Source: Streptomyces hyaluromycini
GTDB taxonomy: Bacteria > Actinomycetota > Actinomycetes > Streptomycetales > Streptomycetaceae
Assembly (NCBI RefSeq): GCF_002217755.1
Contig: NZ_BCFL01000018.1
Coordinates: 1 to 64,000 of the forward strand
Length of the DNA: 64,000 nucleotides
Direction of reading: 5' to 3'
The notes beneath the pieces are model-generated. The model was not told the DNA's origin, ran no database searches, and saw nothing but the letters and a program-made list of their open reading frames with translations. The position numbers and the translations under genes are program-made. Below are positions 16,467-24,345 of the stretch, piece by piece (position 1 is the first letter of the stretch; the number at the start of each line of letters is the position of its first letter).

Positions 16467-17729
16467 CTAACGGGGCGGCGCAAGCGCTTTTTCGGTGCGC
16501 GGGTGTTCGGGGCGGCCCGCGCCGGGGCGCTCGTTGCCCAGCGGTGTGCGGTGCGGAGCGATTCCGCCCAGGTCGTCCACGGCGACGAGCTGCGCGGTCC
16601 AGGCGCCGTGCGCGCAGGGCTGGGCGACGAGCAGGGCGGGGCCGTGACGTACGGCACGTTCGGGGCGGAACGCGCAGCCCGCGCGTGCGGGCAGCACCCA
16701 GCGCAGGTCGCCGTCGGCGGTGCGGTACGCGGCGATGCGGGCCGGGGTCACGATCGCGAGGATGCCGCGGCCCAGGGGGCGCAGGACGCCGGCGCCGCCC
16801 CTGGTGCGCAGCCAGCCGGTCGCCGCGGGCAGGGCACGGTGCCAGCGCACGGAGCGGCCGTCGGTGTCGGTGACGAGCCCGTCGTCCCAGACGGTGAACG
16901 CGTGCCCGCGCGCGGGCAGCACGCTGAGCGGGCGGCGCCCCACGCGCGCGTAGCGCCAGCGCAGGGTCCGCCCGTCGTAGGCCTCGACGACGTCGCCACG
17001 CGCGCGTGCGGTGTGCGCGGGCGGGCCGGGGGTGAGGCGGTCGCCGTAGGGGGCGGGGCGGATCTGGTGGGCGACGGAGAGGAGCACCGCCGCCAGGAGC
17101 AGGACGAGGGCGGGGGCGAGGAGGCGCTTGAGGGGCCTGCGGGCGGGGGGTGCCGCCGGGAAGGCGGTCGGTGCCCGCTGTGGAAAGACCGCCGAAGACC
17201 GCTCCGGAACGGTGGCCCGGGGCTGCTTGGGGCGGGCGGTCGCATACGGCTCGGGGCGGGCGGTCGGGGGCTGCTCGGGGAGAACCGTCGGGGGCTGGTC
17301 GCGGCAGGCGGTCAGAGACTGCTCGGGGAGAACCGTCGGGGGCTGGTCGCGGCAGGCGGTCAGAGACTGCTCGGGGAGAACCGTCGGGGGCTGGTCGCGG
17401 CAGGCGGTCAGAGACTGCTCGGGGAGAACCGTCGGGGGCTGGTCGCGGCAGGCGGTCAGAGACTGCTCGGGGAGAACCGTCGGGGGCTGGTCGCGGCAGG
17501 CGGTCAGAGACTGCTCGGGGAGGGCCGTCTGGGGCTGGTCGCGGCGGGCGGTCGCAGACTGTGCCGGGCAGGCCTCGGTGTCGGGTGGCTCGGTCCTCCC
17601 GTGGTGCAGAACCGCCACCCCTTCCCCCTTCGGCGCCCGAGCGGGCACCCCTGTGCCATGAGTCAGGCGCAGAGCGTAGCCACGCCCGGCACGGGCGGGC
17701 GGGCGTGACGCGGGGGCGGGGCGGGACAT
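16467..17729 (-). CDS. Membrane-anchored PQQ-like beta-propeller protein with 16-residue tandem repeats
   Basis: A 420-residue protein in three parts. The cytoplasmic N-terminus (about 1-190) is proline-rich and contains five identical copies plus one diverged copy of a 16-residue unit (QSLTACRDQPPTVLPE). A transmembrane helix follows at about residues 200-217 (LLAPALVLLLAAVLLSVAH). The remaining 200 residues, outside the cell, look like a partial PQQ-like beta-propeller with recurring DGR-x-x-RW and WDDG blades. Its start ATG at 17729 is not well supported by a ribosome site. Streptomyces has many such proteins of unknown function; the N-terminal repeat is unusual because copies are identical at the DNA level. 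Confidence 0.7.
   Translation of the reverse strand: MSRPAPASRPPARAGRGYALRLTHGTGVPARAPKGEGVAVLHHGRTEPPDTEACPAQSATARRDQPQTALPEQSLTACRDQPPTVLPEQSLTACRDQPPTVLPEQSLTACRDQPPTVLPEQSLTACRDQPPTVLPEQSLTACRDQPPTVLPEQPPTARPEPYATARPKQPRATVPERSSAVFPQRAPTAFPAAPPARRPLKRLLAPALVLLLAAVLLSVAHQIRPAPYGDRLTPGPPAHTARARGDVVEAYDGRTLRWRYARVGRRPLSVLPARGHAFTVWDDGLVTDTDGRSVRWHRALPAATGWLRTRGGAGVLRPLGRGILAIVTPARIAAYRTADGDLRWVLPARAGCAFRPERAVRHGPALLVAQPCAHGAWTAQLVAVDDLGGIAPHRTPLGNERPGAGRPEHPRTEKALAPPR
17281..17568. repeat. 48-bp coding minisatellite (5 perfect copies plus 1)
   Basis: Five perfect tandem copies of a 48-base unit occupy 17281-17520 (unit begins AGAACCGTCGGGGGCTGGTC). A sixth, diverged copy covers 17521-17568, and degenerate partial units precede 17281. 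The unit length is a multiple of three, so copy-number changes keep the frame of the gene on the minus strand. Confidence 0.95.
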
Positions 17730-17826
17730 CGCCCGTTCGGGCGTTCGTCCGGTCATCGGCGCGAAGTGACGGCGCCGATGGCGCAAGGTGGTTGTGGGGG
17801 ACGGTGCGAGCAGAAGGCGGTGCCCC

Positions 17827-18717
17827 ATGCAGTTCGACGACGACGCGAACCTGGACACCTCCGAGGTGCAGGATGTGCGGAGCAGCCGGATCCCGGGCGG
17901 AAAGGCGACCGTCGGCGGCGGCCTGGTCGGCCTCATCGCGCTGCTTCTCGCCCTGTTCCTCGGTGTCGGCCCGGACCAGCTGGGCCTCTCCTCCGGGGAC
18001 AGCTCGCCCGCGCCCGCCTCCTCCTCGCTGGCGCAGGTACAGCAGAGCTGCCGTACCGGAAAGGACGCGAACAGCAAGGAGGACTGCCGGATCGTGGCCG
18101 TGGTCAACAGCGTGCAGGACTTCTGGACGCAGGAGTTCCGGCAGCGCCACGGCACCTACACGGCCTCCCCCACGGTCTTCTTCAGCGGGCGGGTCGGCAC
18201 CGCGTGCGGGACGGCGACCGCGGCGGTGGGGCCGTTCTACTGCCCGGGCGACCGGAAGGTCTATCTGGACCTGGGCTTCTTCGACGAGCTGCGGTCCAAG
18301 TTCGGGGCGAGCGGCGGGCCGTTCGCCCAGGCGTACGTCGTGGCGCACGAGTACGGGCACCATGTGCAGGACCTGATGGGCACGTTGAGCAGGTCGCAGT
18401 CCAATCTGACCGGCGTGAACAGCAATTCGGTGCGGGTGGAGCTGCAGGCCGACTGCTACGCAGGGGTGTGGGCGCACCACGCCACGACCACGAAGGACGA
18501 GTCGACCGGCCGGCCGCTGATCACCAGTCTGACGGCCGCGGACATCCAGGACGGGCTGGACGCGGCGGCGGCCGTGGGGGACGACCGGATCCAGGAGCGG
18601 TTCCAGGGGCGGGTGACGCCGGAGACGTGGACGCACGGGTCGGCGCAGCAGCGGCAGCAGTGGTTCTACCAGGGGTACCGGAGCGGGGACATGGCGCGCT
18701 GCAACACCTTCCGCTGA
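17827..18717 (+). CDS. YpfJ-type neutral zinc metallopeptidase
   Basis: The 296-residue protein has a charged cytoplasmic N-terminus ([20 protein letters not shown], with R-rich positions), one transmembrane helix at about residues 30-55 ([19 protein letters not shown]) and an extracytoplasmic metallopeptidase domain. The zinc site is [13 protein letters not shown], and [15 protein letters not shown] follows with the third ligand region. This is the YpfJ/KPN_02809 family, whose substrates are unknown. The ATG at 17827 starts the conserved sequence; an upstream ATG at 17788 would add an implausible Arg-rich leader. It is divergent from the PQQ-like gene. Confidence 0.88.
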   Translation: MQFDDDANLDTSEVQDVRSSRIPGGKATVGGGLVGLIALLLALFLGVGPDQLGLSSGDSSPAPASSSLAQVQQSCRTGKDANSKEDCRIVAVVNSVQDFWTQEFRQRHGTYTASPTVFFSGRVGTACGTATAAVGPFYCPGDRKVYLDLGFFDELRSKFGASGGPFAQAYVVAHEYGHHVQDLMGTLSRSQSNLTGVNSNSVRVELQADCYAGVWAHHATTTKDESTGRPLITSLTAADIQDGLDAAAAVGDDRIQERFQGRVTPETWTHGSAQQRQQWFYQGYRSGDMARCNTFR

Positions 18718-18833
18718 GTCGCCGACCTGCAACGACGGTGCGGGCCGGGGACGTTGTCAGTGCCGGGTGCAAGACTGGGGACCAGGCCGGAACGACGGCT
18801 TTCGGGGGACCGGTACACAAGGGAGTGATCGGG

Positions 18834-19247
18834 ATGGCGGGCACGAGTGGCGGGCGGCCGAGTATCTATCCGTCGCTGCTGTACACGGACGCGAAGGCTG
18901 CGATCAAGCAGCTGACGGAGGCCTTCGGCTTCACCGAACTGTCGGTGTACGAGGGCGAGGACGGCATGGTGCTCCACGCCGAGCTGGTGCAGGGCAACGG
19001 CGCGATCATGCTGGGTTCCAAGGGCCGCGGCGGCCGGTTCGACGCGGCGATGGAGGGCGCGGGCCCGACCGGGGTGTACCTCGTCGTGGACGACGTCGAC
19101 GCGCACCACCAGCGCGCCGTGGACCACGGCGCCGAGATCCTGATGCCCCCGACGGACCAGGACTACGGTTCGCGGGACTACATGGCCCGGGACGTCGAGG
19201 GCAACATCTGGAGCTTCGGCACGTACGCCCCGGAGATAGGGGTCTGA
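18834..19247 (+). CDS. VOC superfamily (glyoxalase-like) protein
   Basis: The 137-residue protein has two beta-alpha-beta-beta-beta modules of the vicinal oxygen chelate fold, starting at RPSIYPSLLYTDAKAAIKQL and ending with the typical VEGNIWSFGTY. A possible metal ligand is His in MVLHAELV and Glu in the ARDVEGN segment. Such proteins include glyoxalases, bleomycin-type resistance proteins and dioxygenases; which applies here cannot be said. GGGAGTG lies close upstream of the ATG. It converges with the following minus-strand gene over a 45-base gap. Confidence 0.8.
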   Translation: MAGTSGGRPSIYPSLLYTDAKAAIKQLTEAFGFTELSVYEGEDGMVLHAELVQGNGAIMLGSKGRGGRFDAAMEGAGPTGVYLVVDDVDAHHQRAVDHGAEILMPPTDQDYGSRDYMARDVEGNIWSFGTYAPEIGV

Positions 19248-19292
19248 TCCGCCTCGGCCCGACCCGGCGGCCGGCCCGGTCTGTAGCTGCCG

Positions 19293-20675
19293 CTAGCCGC
19301 CGGTGTGCACCTGGAAGGCGGCCCTGCGGACGGCTTTGGCCAGCGCCGGGTCGGGGTGGGCGGCGGCGAGCGCGACCAGGACCTGCACGGTGCGTGGGTG
19401 ACCGACCGCGCGCACCTCGTCGAGCAGCACGGGGACGGTGGGCTGCAGCGCCGACTCCAGGTGGCGGACCAGCAGCGGCGCCTCGCCGTGGTCGGCGACC
19501 GCGGCGGCCGTGTCCACCCAGAGCCAGGTCGCCTCTTCCCTGGTGAGCACCTCGTGGGCGTCCTCGGGGTCGATCCCGTCGTGCTCGGCCAGCCACAGCA
19601 GGGCGTACGGCCGCAGGGTCGGCTCGTCGGCGACCGCGCGGACGTCCGGTTCGGCAGGGGCGCCGACGACGCGCAGCGCCTCGAAGGCGAGGCCGCGCAG
19701 CAGGGCGTCCTCGCCGCGGGCGGCGTCCACGAGTTCGGTGACGGCGCCGCCGACGGGGCGGGCGGCGAGCCAGGCGCGGTACTCGGCGCGGGCCGCGTTG
19801 GGGCGGAGCTGGGCACAGCCGCGCAGCATCTCCTCGGCGGCGACCTCGATGTTCCCGGCGGGGCTCTGCGCGGCGACGCAGATCTGCTCCAGCTTGACCC
19901 AGACCGCCCAGCTGCCCAGCGGGGTGAGGGTGGCCTGGCCGTCGCCGTAGGTCAGCGCTCCGACGGAGGCGAGGGCGTGCAGGGCCCAGTCGAGGAGAGG
20001 GGCGAGCTCGGCCTCGTCGGCGGGGGCCGGGTCCTCGGCCGGGGCGTGGTCCGCCGGGTCGGCGTCGGCGGAGCGCACGGCGGCGAGCGGCCCGGCGGTC
20101 CCGGTCTCCGTGTCGTAGGGGACCTCGCAGCGCTCGGTGCGCAGTTCGGTGACCCGCTGCCCCAGCAGGTCCAGGAGCTGCTCGACCGGGACGGGACCGG
20201 CGGACAGCTGGAGGAAGGAGAGCACCTGGGGCATGGCCGAGACGACCTCGGCGACGGCGGCGGCCTCGAACTCCGCGGGCTCCGGGTGAGCGAGCGACCA
20301 GGCGTCGAAGAGGGCGACCCAGCCGCGCAGCACGGCACTGTCGTCGCGGTCCCAGGCGCGCAGGCGCCAGCCGGGGCGTGCGCTGTCGCCGTGCACCTCG
20401 ACCAGACCGGCGAGGCGGGCGGTGTCCCAGTCGGCGCGGACCTGAGCGACGGTCAGGCCCAGGTCCTCGGACGCGCGTTCGGCGGACGCGTCGGAGAGGG
20501 TGGCCTTGCCGTCGGCGGTGGCGCCGTCGCTGCCGGGCCCGAGGGCGGTGTCGGCCCAGTGGGCCACGCGGGCCGCGCCGGCGAGGCCGGACCGAGCCAT
20601 TCTGGCCAGCTCGGCGGGGGCCGGGGTGCCCTCGGGCGGGCGGGGTGCGGGGCGGCGCGCGGGCCGCTGGTTCAT
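19293..20675 (-). CDS. Conserved Streptomyces protein of unknown function, 460 aa
   Basis: A 460-residue soluble, Ala/Leu-rich acidic protein without transmembrane segments. I do not recognise a named domain. The central part has a winged-helix-like pattern (LASVGALTYGDGQATLTPLGSWAV) of the type seen in other Streptomyces proteins, and the C-terminal 170 residues are helical, with repeated LLRGLAFEALRVVG and LLVRHLESALQPTVPVLL that suggest a HEAT-like repeat scaffold. An acidic low-complexity linker (DPADHAPAEDPAPADEAELA) lies near residue 240. The ATG at 20675 is the chosen start because earlier reading is Arg-rich and unlike a protein. Confidence 0.65.
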   Translation of the reverse strand: MNQRPARRPAPRPPEGTPAPAELARMARSGLAGAARVAHWADTALGPGSDGATADGKATLSDASAERASEDLGLTVAQVRADWDTARLAGLVEVHGDSARPGWRLRAWDRDDSAVLRGWVALFDAWSLAHPEPAEFEAAAVAEVVSAMPQVLSFLQLSAGPVPVEQLLDLLGQRVTELRTERCEVPYDTETGTAGPLAAVRSADADPADHAPAEDPAPADEAELAPLLDWALHALASVGALTYGDGQATLTPLGSWAVWVKLEQICVAAQSPAGNIEVAAEEMLRGCAQLRPNAARAEYRAWLAARPVGGAVTELVDAARGEDALLRGLAFEALRVVGAPAEPDVRAVADEPTLRPYALLWLAEHDGIDPEDAHEVLTREEATWLWVDTAAAVADHGEAPLLVRHLESALQPTVPVLLDEVRAVGHPRTVQVLVALAAAHPDPALAKAVRRAAFQVHTGG

Positions 20676-21158
20676 CGCTCGGGGGGCGGCGGCCAGGGGT
20701 CGCGTTCGGACGAGTCGAAGCCTTGAGTCGCGCGGGATACGGGACGTCACGGGTGCAGTCTTCCGGTTGACGGTCCGAAAACCCAAACGGAATGTCACGG
20801 CGGGCGACGGGGTGGGCCAACGCACGGGGTGCGAGGGGAGGCGGGGAGACATGTTCAGGCCAGTGGTACGGCCTTAAACGGAACCTTCGGAACCGGCTGG
20901 AATCGGGGTCTCCGGCTTGGGACGGGGAGGGGTCGGGAACGCGGAGGGGAAGGGCCGGCGGGTGCGGGAAGAATCACATCGGGATGCCATCGGGCGAAGG
21001 GGCGCGCTTCAAGGGGCGCACGCGTCGAAGAGCGCGCATCAGGGGCGCGCGCTTCGGGCGGCGCGCGTAGGCGGGACCGCGCGCATCCGGCAGCGCACAC
21101 ACCAGGGAGCGCACGCGCCGGGGCACACCACATCGGGGGCGCATTGCATCAGCGCGCA
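20676..21158. other. Low-complexity gene-free region
   Basis: No supportable gene in 483 bases. The left half should hold the promoter of the 460-residue gene. The right half (about 20995-21150) is a degenerate tandem array of units like AGGGGCGCGCTTCA, AGAGCGCGCATC and AGGGGCGCGCGCTTCG, open in several frames, which makes spurious reading frames. Confidence 0.6.
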
Positions 21159-22286
21159 TCACATCAGCGGTGTGAGGAACCGGCGCAGCCGTTCCTCGTA
21201 CTCCTCCGGGTCGGCGTTCCACATCGCGCCGTGCGGGGCGTCCGGGACGGTGTGCAGGGCCACCCGGTCGGGGCGCCGCTCGGCGAGCCGGCGGGAGTAC
21301 GCCCAGGGGGCCACCGTGTCGTCCGGGCCGTGCACGATCAGGGTGGGCACGGTGAGGTGGTCCGGGTCGACGGGGTCGCCGACGTGGTCGGCGTGCAGGC
21401 CGGCGCGGCCCTGGGCGGCGCGCACCGCGAGCGGCAGCAGGGGCTCGGGGGTGTGCCGGGCCTGGGCGAGGGCGCGCAGGGTGGCCTCCCAGCTGAGCAC
21501 CGGGGAGTCCAGGACAAGGCCGGAGATCCGTTCGCGCAGTGCCGAGTGGGCGGCGGCGCGCAGCGCCATGGTGGCGCCGGTGGACCAGCCGTACAGGACG
21601 ACACGGCGGGCGCCGTAGCGGACGGCGTAGCGGATCGCCGCGTCCAGGTCGCGCCACTCGCTCTCGCCGAGGTGGTTCAGGCCGTCCGGCGGGCGCGGGG
21701 CGCCGAGGTCGCCGCGGTAGGCGAGGGCGAGCACCGGCAGGCGCCGGGCGTGCAGGAACGCCAGGACGTTCATGGGGTGCTCGCGGGTGGTACCGAGGCC
21801 GTGCACCGCGATCACCCAGGTGTCCCGGTGGCCGGGCACGAACCAGGCGGGCAGCGCGCCGAGTTCGCCGGGCAGGTCGATGTCGGCGTACTCCAGGCCC
21901 AGGGCGGTGTCCGGGTTGCCGATGTGGACGTTGGCGGTGAGCCAGGCCCTGTCGCCGGTCGCGAAGGTGCCGTGGGTCACGCGCTCCAGCCGCCGTACGA
22001 CGGTGTCGGCGGTGTCCGCGGCGGCCTCCAGGACGGCTCCGACGACCGCGTGCGAGCCGTCGCCGGCCAGGCCGTAGGTGCCGGGGCGCAGCGAGGCGAG
22101 GTCCCGGGTGAGGGTGATGCGGCCGGCCGCGGTGCCGTGCACGGTGAGCCGGGGTTCGGTGGGCAGGGGCCGGCCGGGCGGTGCCTTCAGCGCGGCGTCA
22201 CTGGCGAACCGCCCCGCGGCCACACCGGCCGCACCGGCGGCCAGTACGGCACCGAGGGCAGCGGCCGTGACTTTGACTGGGCGCAC
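21159..22286 (-). CDS. Alpha/beta hydrolase, membrane-anchored or exported
   Basis: A 375-residue alpha/beta hydrolase. The N-terminus (KVTAAALGAVLAAGAAGVAAG) is a single hydrophobic helix without a clear signal-peptidase site, so it may be a membrane anchor. The nucleophile elbow is GWSTGA (Ser in VLYGWSTGATMAL), an oxyanion-type HG appears in VIAVHGLGTT, and the acid and base are in HGPDDTVAPW and VPDAPHGAMW. The family includes esterases, peptidases and BAAT-like hydrolases; no substrate is evident. GTG at 22286 is a reasonable start, but an ATG 40 codons upstream cannot be excluded. Confidence 0.8.
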   Translation of the reverse strand: MRPVKVTAAALGAVLAAGAAGVAAGRFASDAALKAPPGRPLPTEPRLTVHGTAAGRITLTRDLASLRPGTYGLAGDGSHAVVGAVLEAAADTADTVVRRLERVTHGTFATGDRAWLTANVHIGNPDTALGLEYADIDLPGELGALPAWFVPGHRDTWVIAVHGLGTTREHPMNVLAFLHARRLPVLALAYRGDLGAPRPPDGLNHLGESEWRDLDAAIRYAVRYGARRVVLYGWSTGATMALRAAAHSALRERISGLVLDSPVLSWEATLRALAQARHTPEPLLPLAVRAAQGRAGLHADHVGDPVDPDHLTVPTLIVHGPDDTVAPWAYSRRLAERRPDRVALHTVPDAPHGAMWNADPEEYEERLRRFLTPLM

Positions 22287-22469
22287 CTGTCCAGTGTCGG
22301 GGCGGACATCGACGGCGGCCAGTGGAGCGGCGGGGGGCTTCTGCGAGCGGGGCGGGCTTTCGGGCGGGCGAGGGCGGTCCGGCACCGCGGGAAAGGTCCG
22401 CCGCAACTCGGCGCCGTCGCGGCCCGGCGCCGTCGCGGCGGGCAGCGAGCGAGGGCGATCCGAGCGGGC

Positions 22470-23204
22470 TCAGCCCCGTCGCTGCCCGTAACCGCGGAGC
22501 CGTTCGCCCGCCTCCGCCACCTGTTCCGGCGACAGCAGGCTCGGGGTCAGACCGGGCACCGAGGACGCCGTCAGCCACAGCCGGCACATCCACTCCAGCT
22601 GGGCGGTGCGGTCGTAGGCCTGGGTCAGGGTGGTGCCGTAGGTGATCGTGCCGTGGTTCTGGAGGAGGCAGCCGGAGCGGCCGGTCAGGGCGCGGAGCAT
22701 GTTCTCGGCCAACTCGCCGGAGCCGTACGTCGCATACGGGGCAACCCGGACCGCGCCACCGAGGGCGGCGGACATGTAGTGGATCGCCGGCAGCTCGGGG
22801 ACGAGCGTCGAGACGGCCGTCGCGTGGACGGCGTGGGTGTGGACGACCGCCCCGGCGTCGGTGCTGCCGTAGACGGCGAGGTGCATCGGCAGTTCGCTGG
22901 TCGGGACCAGGGTGCCGAGGACCTGGCGGCCGGAGAGGTCCACCCCCGTCACGTCGTCCGGGGTGAGCCTGTCGTACGGCACGCCCGACGGCGTGACCAG
23001 CACGGTGTCGCCGACGCGGACCGAGACGTTGCCGGAGGTGCCGACGACCAGTCCGTCGGACACCGTGCGCCGGGCCGTGGCGACGAGTTCGAGCCAGGCA
23101 CTCGCCTCCTCCGCGCGTACATCCCGCCTTCGCGGCTCCGACACACCCTGTGCGCCGGCGGGTCCGTCCCGTCCGTCACGCTCGTCCCGCCGCTGCTCAG
23201 CCAT
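22470..23204 (-). CDS. Class II aldolase/adducin family protein
   Basis: A 244-residue protein of the FucA/AraD class II aldolase family. The substrate/phosphate segments GTSGNVSVR and VTPSGVPYDRLTPDDV are present, the catalytic Glu is in TSELPMH, and the zinc ligands are the two His in VVHTHAVH and the His in LLQNHGTITYG. The N-terminal 30 residues are charged and probably disordered; a GTG at codon 21 is an alternative start. FucA-type enzymes cleave L-fuculose-1-phosphate or related sugar phosphates. No kinase or isomerase gene is nearby, so the sugar cannot be named. Confidence 0.85.
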   Translation of the reverse strand: MAEQRRDERDGRDGPAGAQGVSEPRRRDVRAEEASAWLELVATARRTVSDGLVVGTSGNVSVRVGDTVLVTPSGVPYDRLTPDDVTGVDLSGRQVLGTLVPTSELPMHLAVYGSTDAGAVVHTHAVHATAVSTLVPELPAIHYMSAALGGAVRVAPYATYGSGELAENMLRALTGRSGCLLQNHGTITYGTTLTQAYDRTAQLEWMCRLWLTASSVPGLTPSLLSPEQVAEAGERLRGYGQRRG

Positions 23205-23400
23205 GGCCCGATCCTGCCAGGCGACGTCCCAACCGGCCCGCGCGGCAGGGCACTTTAGACCGGGCGTCCCGAATCCAGTAGAGCGCAAATCGACACAAAG
23301 CGTTCCATTTCCCGTCTTGGCCGAAGATCGCCGAGGATACGCCGATCTTCCAATAATCTCTGGACGATTTTTCGTACACGTAGCCATTCCGGGGGGAAAC

Positions 23401-24171
23401 ATGGCCCGTGACCGCATTCCGCCGTCCCGCCACCGCATCCGCATCCGCATCCGCATCCTGGCGGCGTCCCTGGCGGCGCTCGCCCTCGCGGGGACCACGG
23501 CCGCGCTCGCCGGGACACCGGCGTCCGCGGCGAGCCTGCCGAAGGGGCACGACGTCTCCTCGCACCAGAAGAACGTCGACTGGCCGAGCGCCAAGGCGAA
23601 AGGCGCCAGGTTCGTATACATCAAGGCAACCGAGTCCACCACCTACCGCAACCCGTACTTCGACCAGCAGTACAACGGTTCGCGCCGGGCGGGAATCCTG
23701 CGGGGCGCCTACCACTTCGCCCTGCCGGACAAGTCGTCGGGCGCCCGGCAGGCCGCGTACTTCGTGAGCCACGGCGGCACCTGGACGGCGGACGGCTGGA
23801 CGCTGCCGCCCGCGCTCGACGTCGAGTACAACCCGTACGACAAGAAGCACAGGTGCTACGGACTGAGCCACTCCGGGATGGTCAAGTGGATCAGGTCCTT
23901 CAGCGATGAACTGCAGCGGGAGACCGGCCGGCGGCCGGTGATCTACACGACCACCAACTGGTGGAACCTCTGCACCGGCGGCAGCAGCGCGTTCGCCGCC
24001 GACCATGCGCTGTGGATCGCCCGCCACGGCTCGGCGGACGCGGGAACGCTGCCGGCCGGATGGTCGTCCTGGACCTTCTGGCAGTACGACAACAGCGGCA
24101 GCCTGCCGGGTGACCAGAATCTCTTCAACGGGTCGGCGGGCCGGCTGAGGTCGTTTGCCTCGGGCCTCTAG
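23401..24171 (+). CDS. Secreted GH25 lysozyme
   Basis: A 256-residue secreted muramidase. Residues 1-44 form a signal peptide with an Arg-rich n-region containing an Ile/Arg repeat, a hydrophobic core (LAASLAALALAGTTAAL) and a TPASAAS cleavage site. The mature GH25 domain begins GHDVSSHQKNVDW with the first catalytic Asp, and the Asp-x-Glu motif is in LPPALDVEYNP. WTFWQYDNSGSLPGD near the end is the family C-terminal strand. It cleaves peptidoglycan beta-1,4 bonds outside the cell. GGGGGG lies four bases upstream of the ATG, and the 196-base divergent region ahead is AT-rich. Confidence 0.92.
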   Translation: MARDRIPPSRHRIRIRIRILAASLAALALAGTTAALAGTPASAASLPKGHDVSSHQKNVDWPSAKAKGARFVYIKATESTTYRNPYFDQQYNGSRRAGILRGAYHFALPDKSSGARQAAYFVSHGGTWTADGWTLPPALDVEYNPYDKKHRCYGLSHSGMVKWIRSFSDELQRETGRRPVIYTTTNWWNLCTGGSSAFAADHALWIARHGSADAGTLPAGWSSWTFWQYDNSGSLPGDQNLFNGSAGRLRSFASGL

Positions 24172-24186
24172 TCAAGGGGGGACTGG

Positions 24187-24214
24187 GCCGCCGGACCGGC
24201 ACCGGGACGGCGGC
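24187..24214 (+). terminator. Weak hairpin after lysozyme
   Basis: Seven-base arms GCCGCCG (24187-24193) and CGGCGGC (24208-24214) 16 bases after the lysozyme stop; no U-tract. Confidence 0.4.
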
Positions 24215-24276
24215 TTCGGTCCACCCAGCCCCGGGACACCCTCAAGTCGATTTCATACACCGCCAAGACCGCCCCA

Positions 24277-24298
24277 GTTCACTTTCCGTTCATCCAGG
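24277..24298 (+). promoter_or_regulatory. PHO box (PhoP binding site) upstream of pit
   Basis: Two adjacent 11-base direct repeat units, GTTCACTTTCC (24277-24287) and GTTCATCCAGG (24288-24298), match the Streptomyces PhoP direct-repeat unit consensus beginning GTTCA. A third, weak unit (TTGCCTACGGT) follows. The array is 47 bases upstream of the pit ATG and would overlap its -35 region. It indicates control of phosphate transport by PhoR-PhoP. Confidence 0.85.
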
Positions 24299-24345
24299 TT
24301 GCCTACGGTCAAACAGCCAATGACCTCGAAAGATTGCCTGGGTAA

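Noticed and set aside
17128..17661. Long open frames on the plus strand across the 48-bp repeat
   Set aside because: The repeat unit lacks stops in all frames, so these are artefacts of the array; the minus-strand frame continues into a transmembrane helix and a structured domain.
20792..21618. Plus-strand open frames in the GCGC-rich spacer and across the hydrolase gene
   Set aside because: Low complexity, no start signals, and antisense to the well-supported alpha/beta hydrolase.
23280..23400. Possible c-di-AMP (ydaO-type) riboswitch before the GH25 lysozyme
   Set aside because: The region has a GAAGATCG/CGATCTTC inverted repeat but not the conserved ydaO core sequences.
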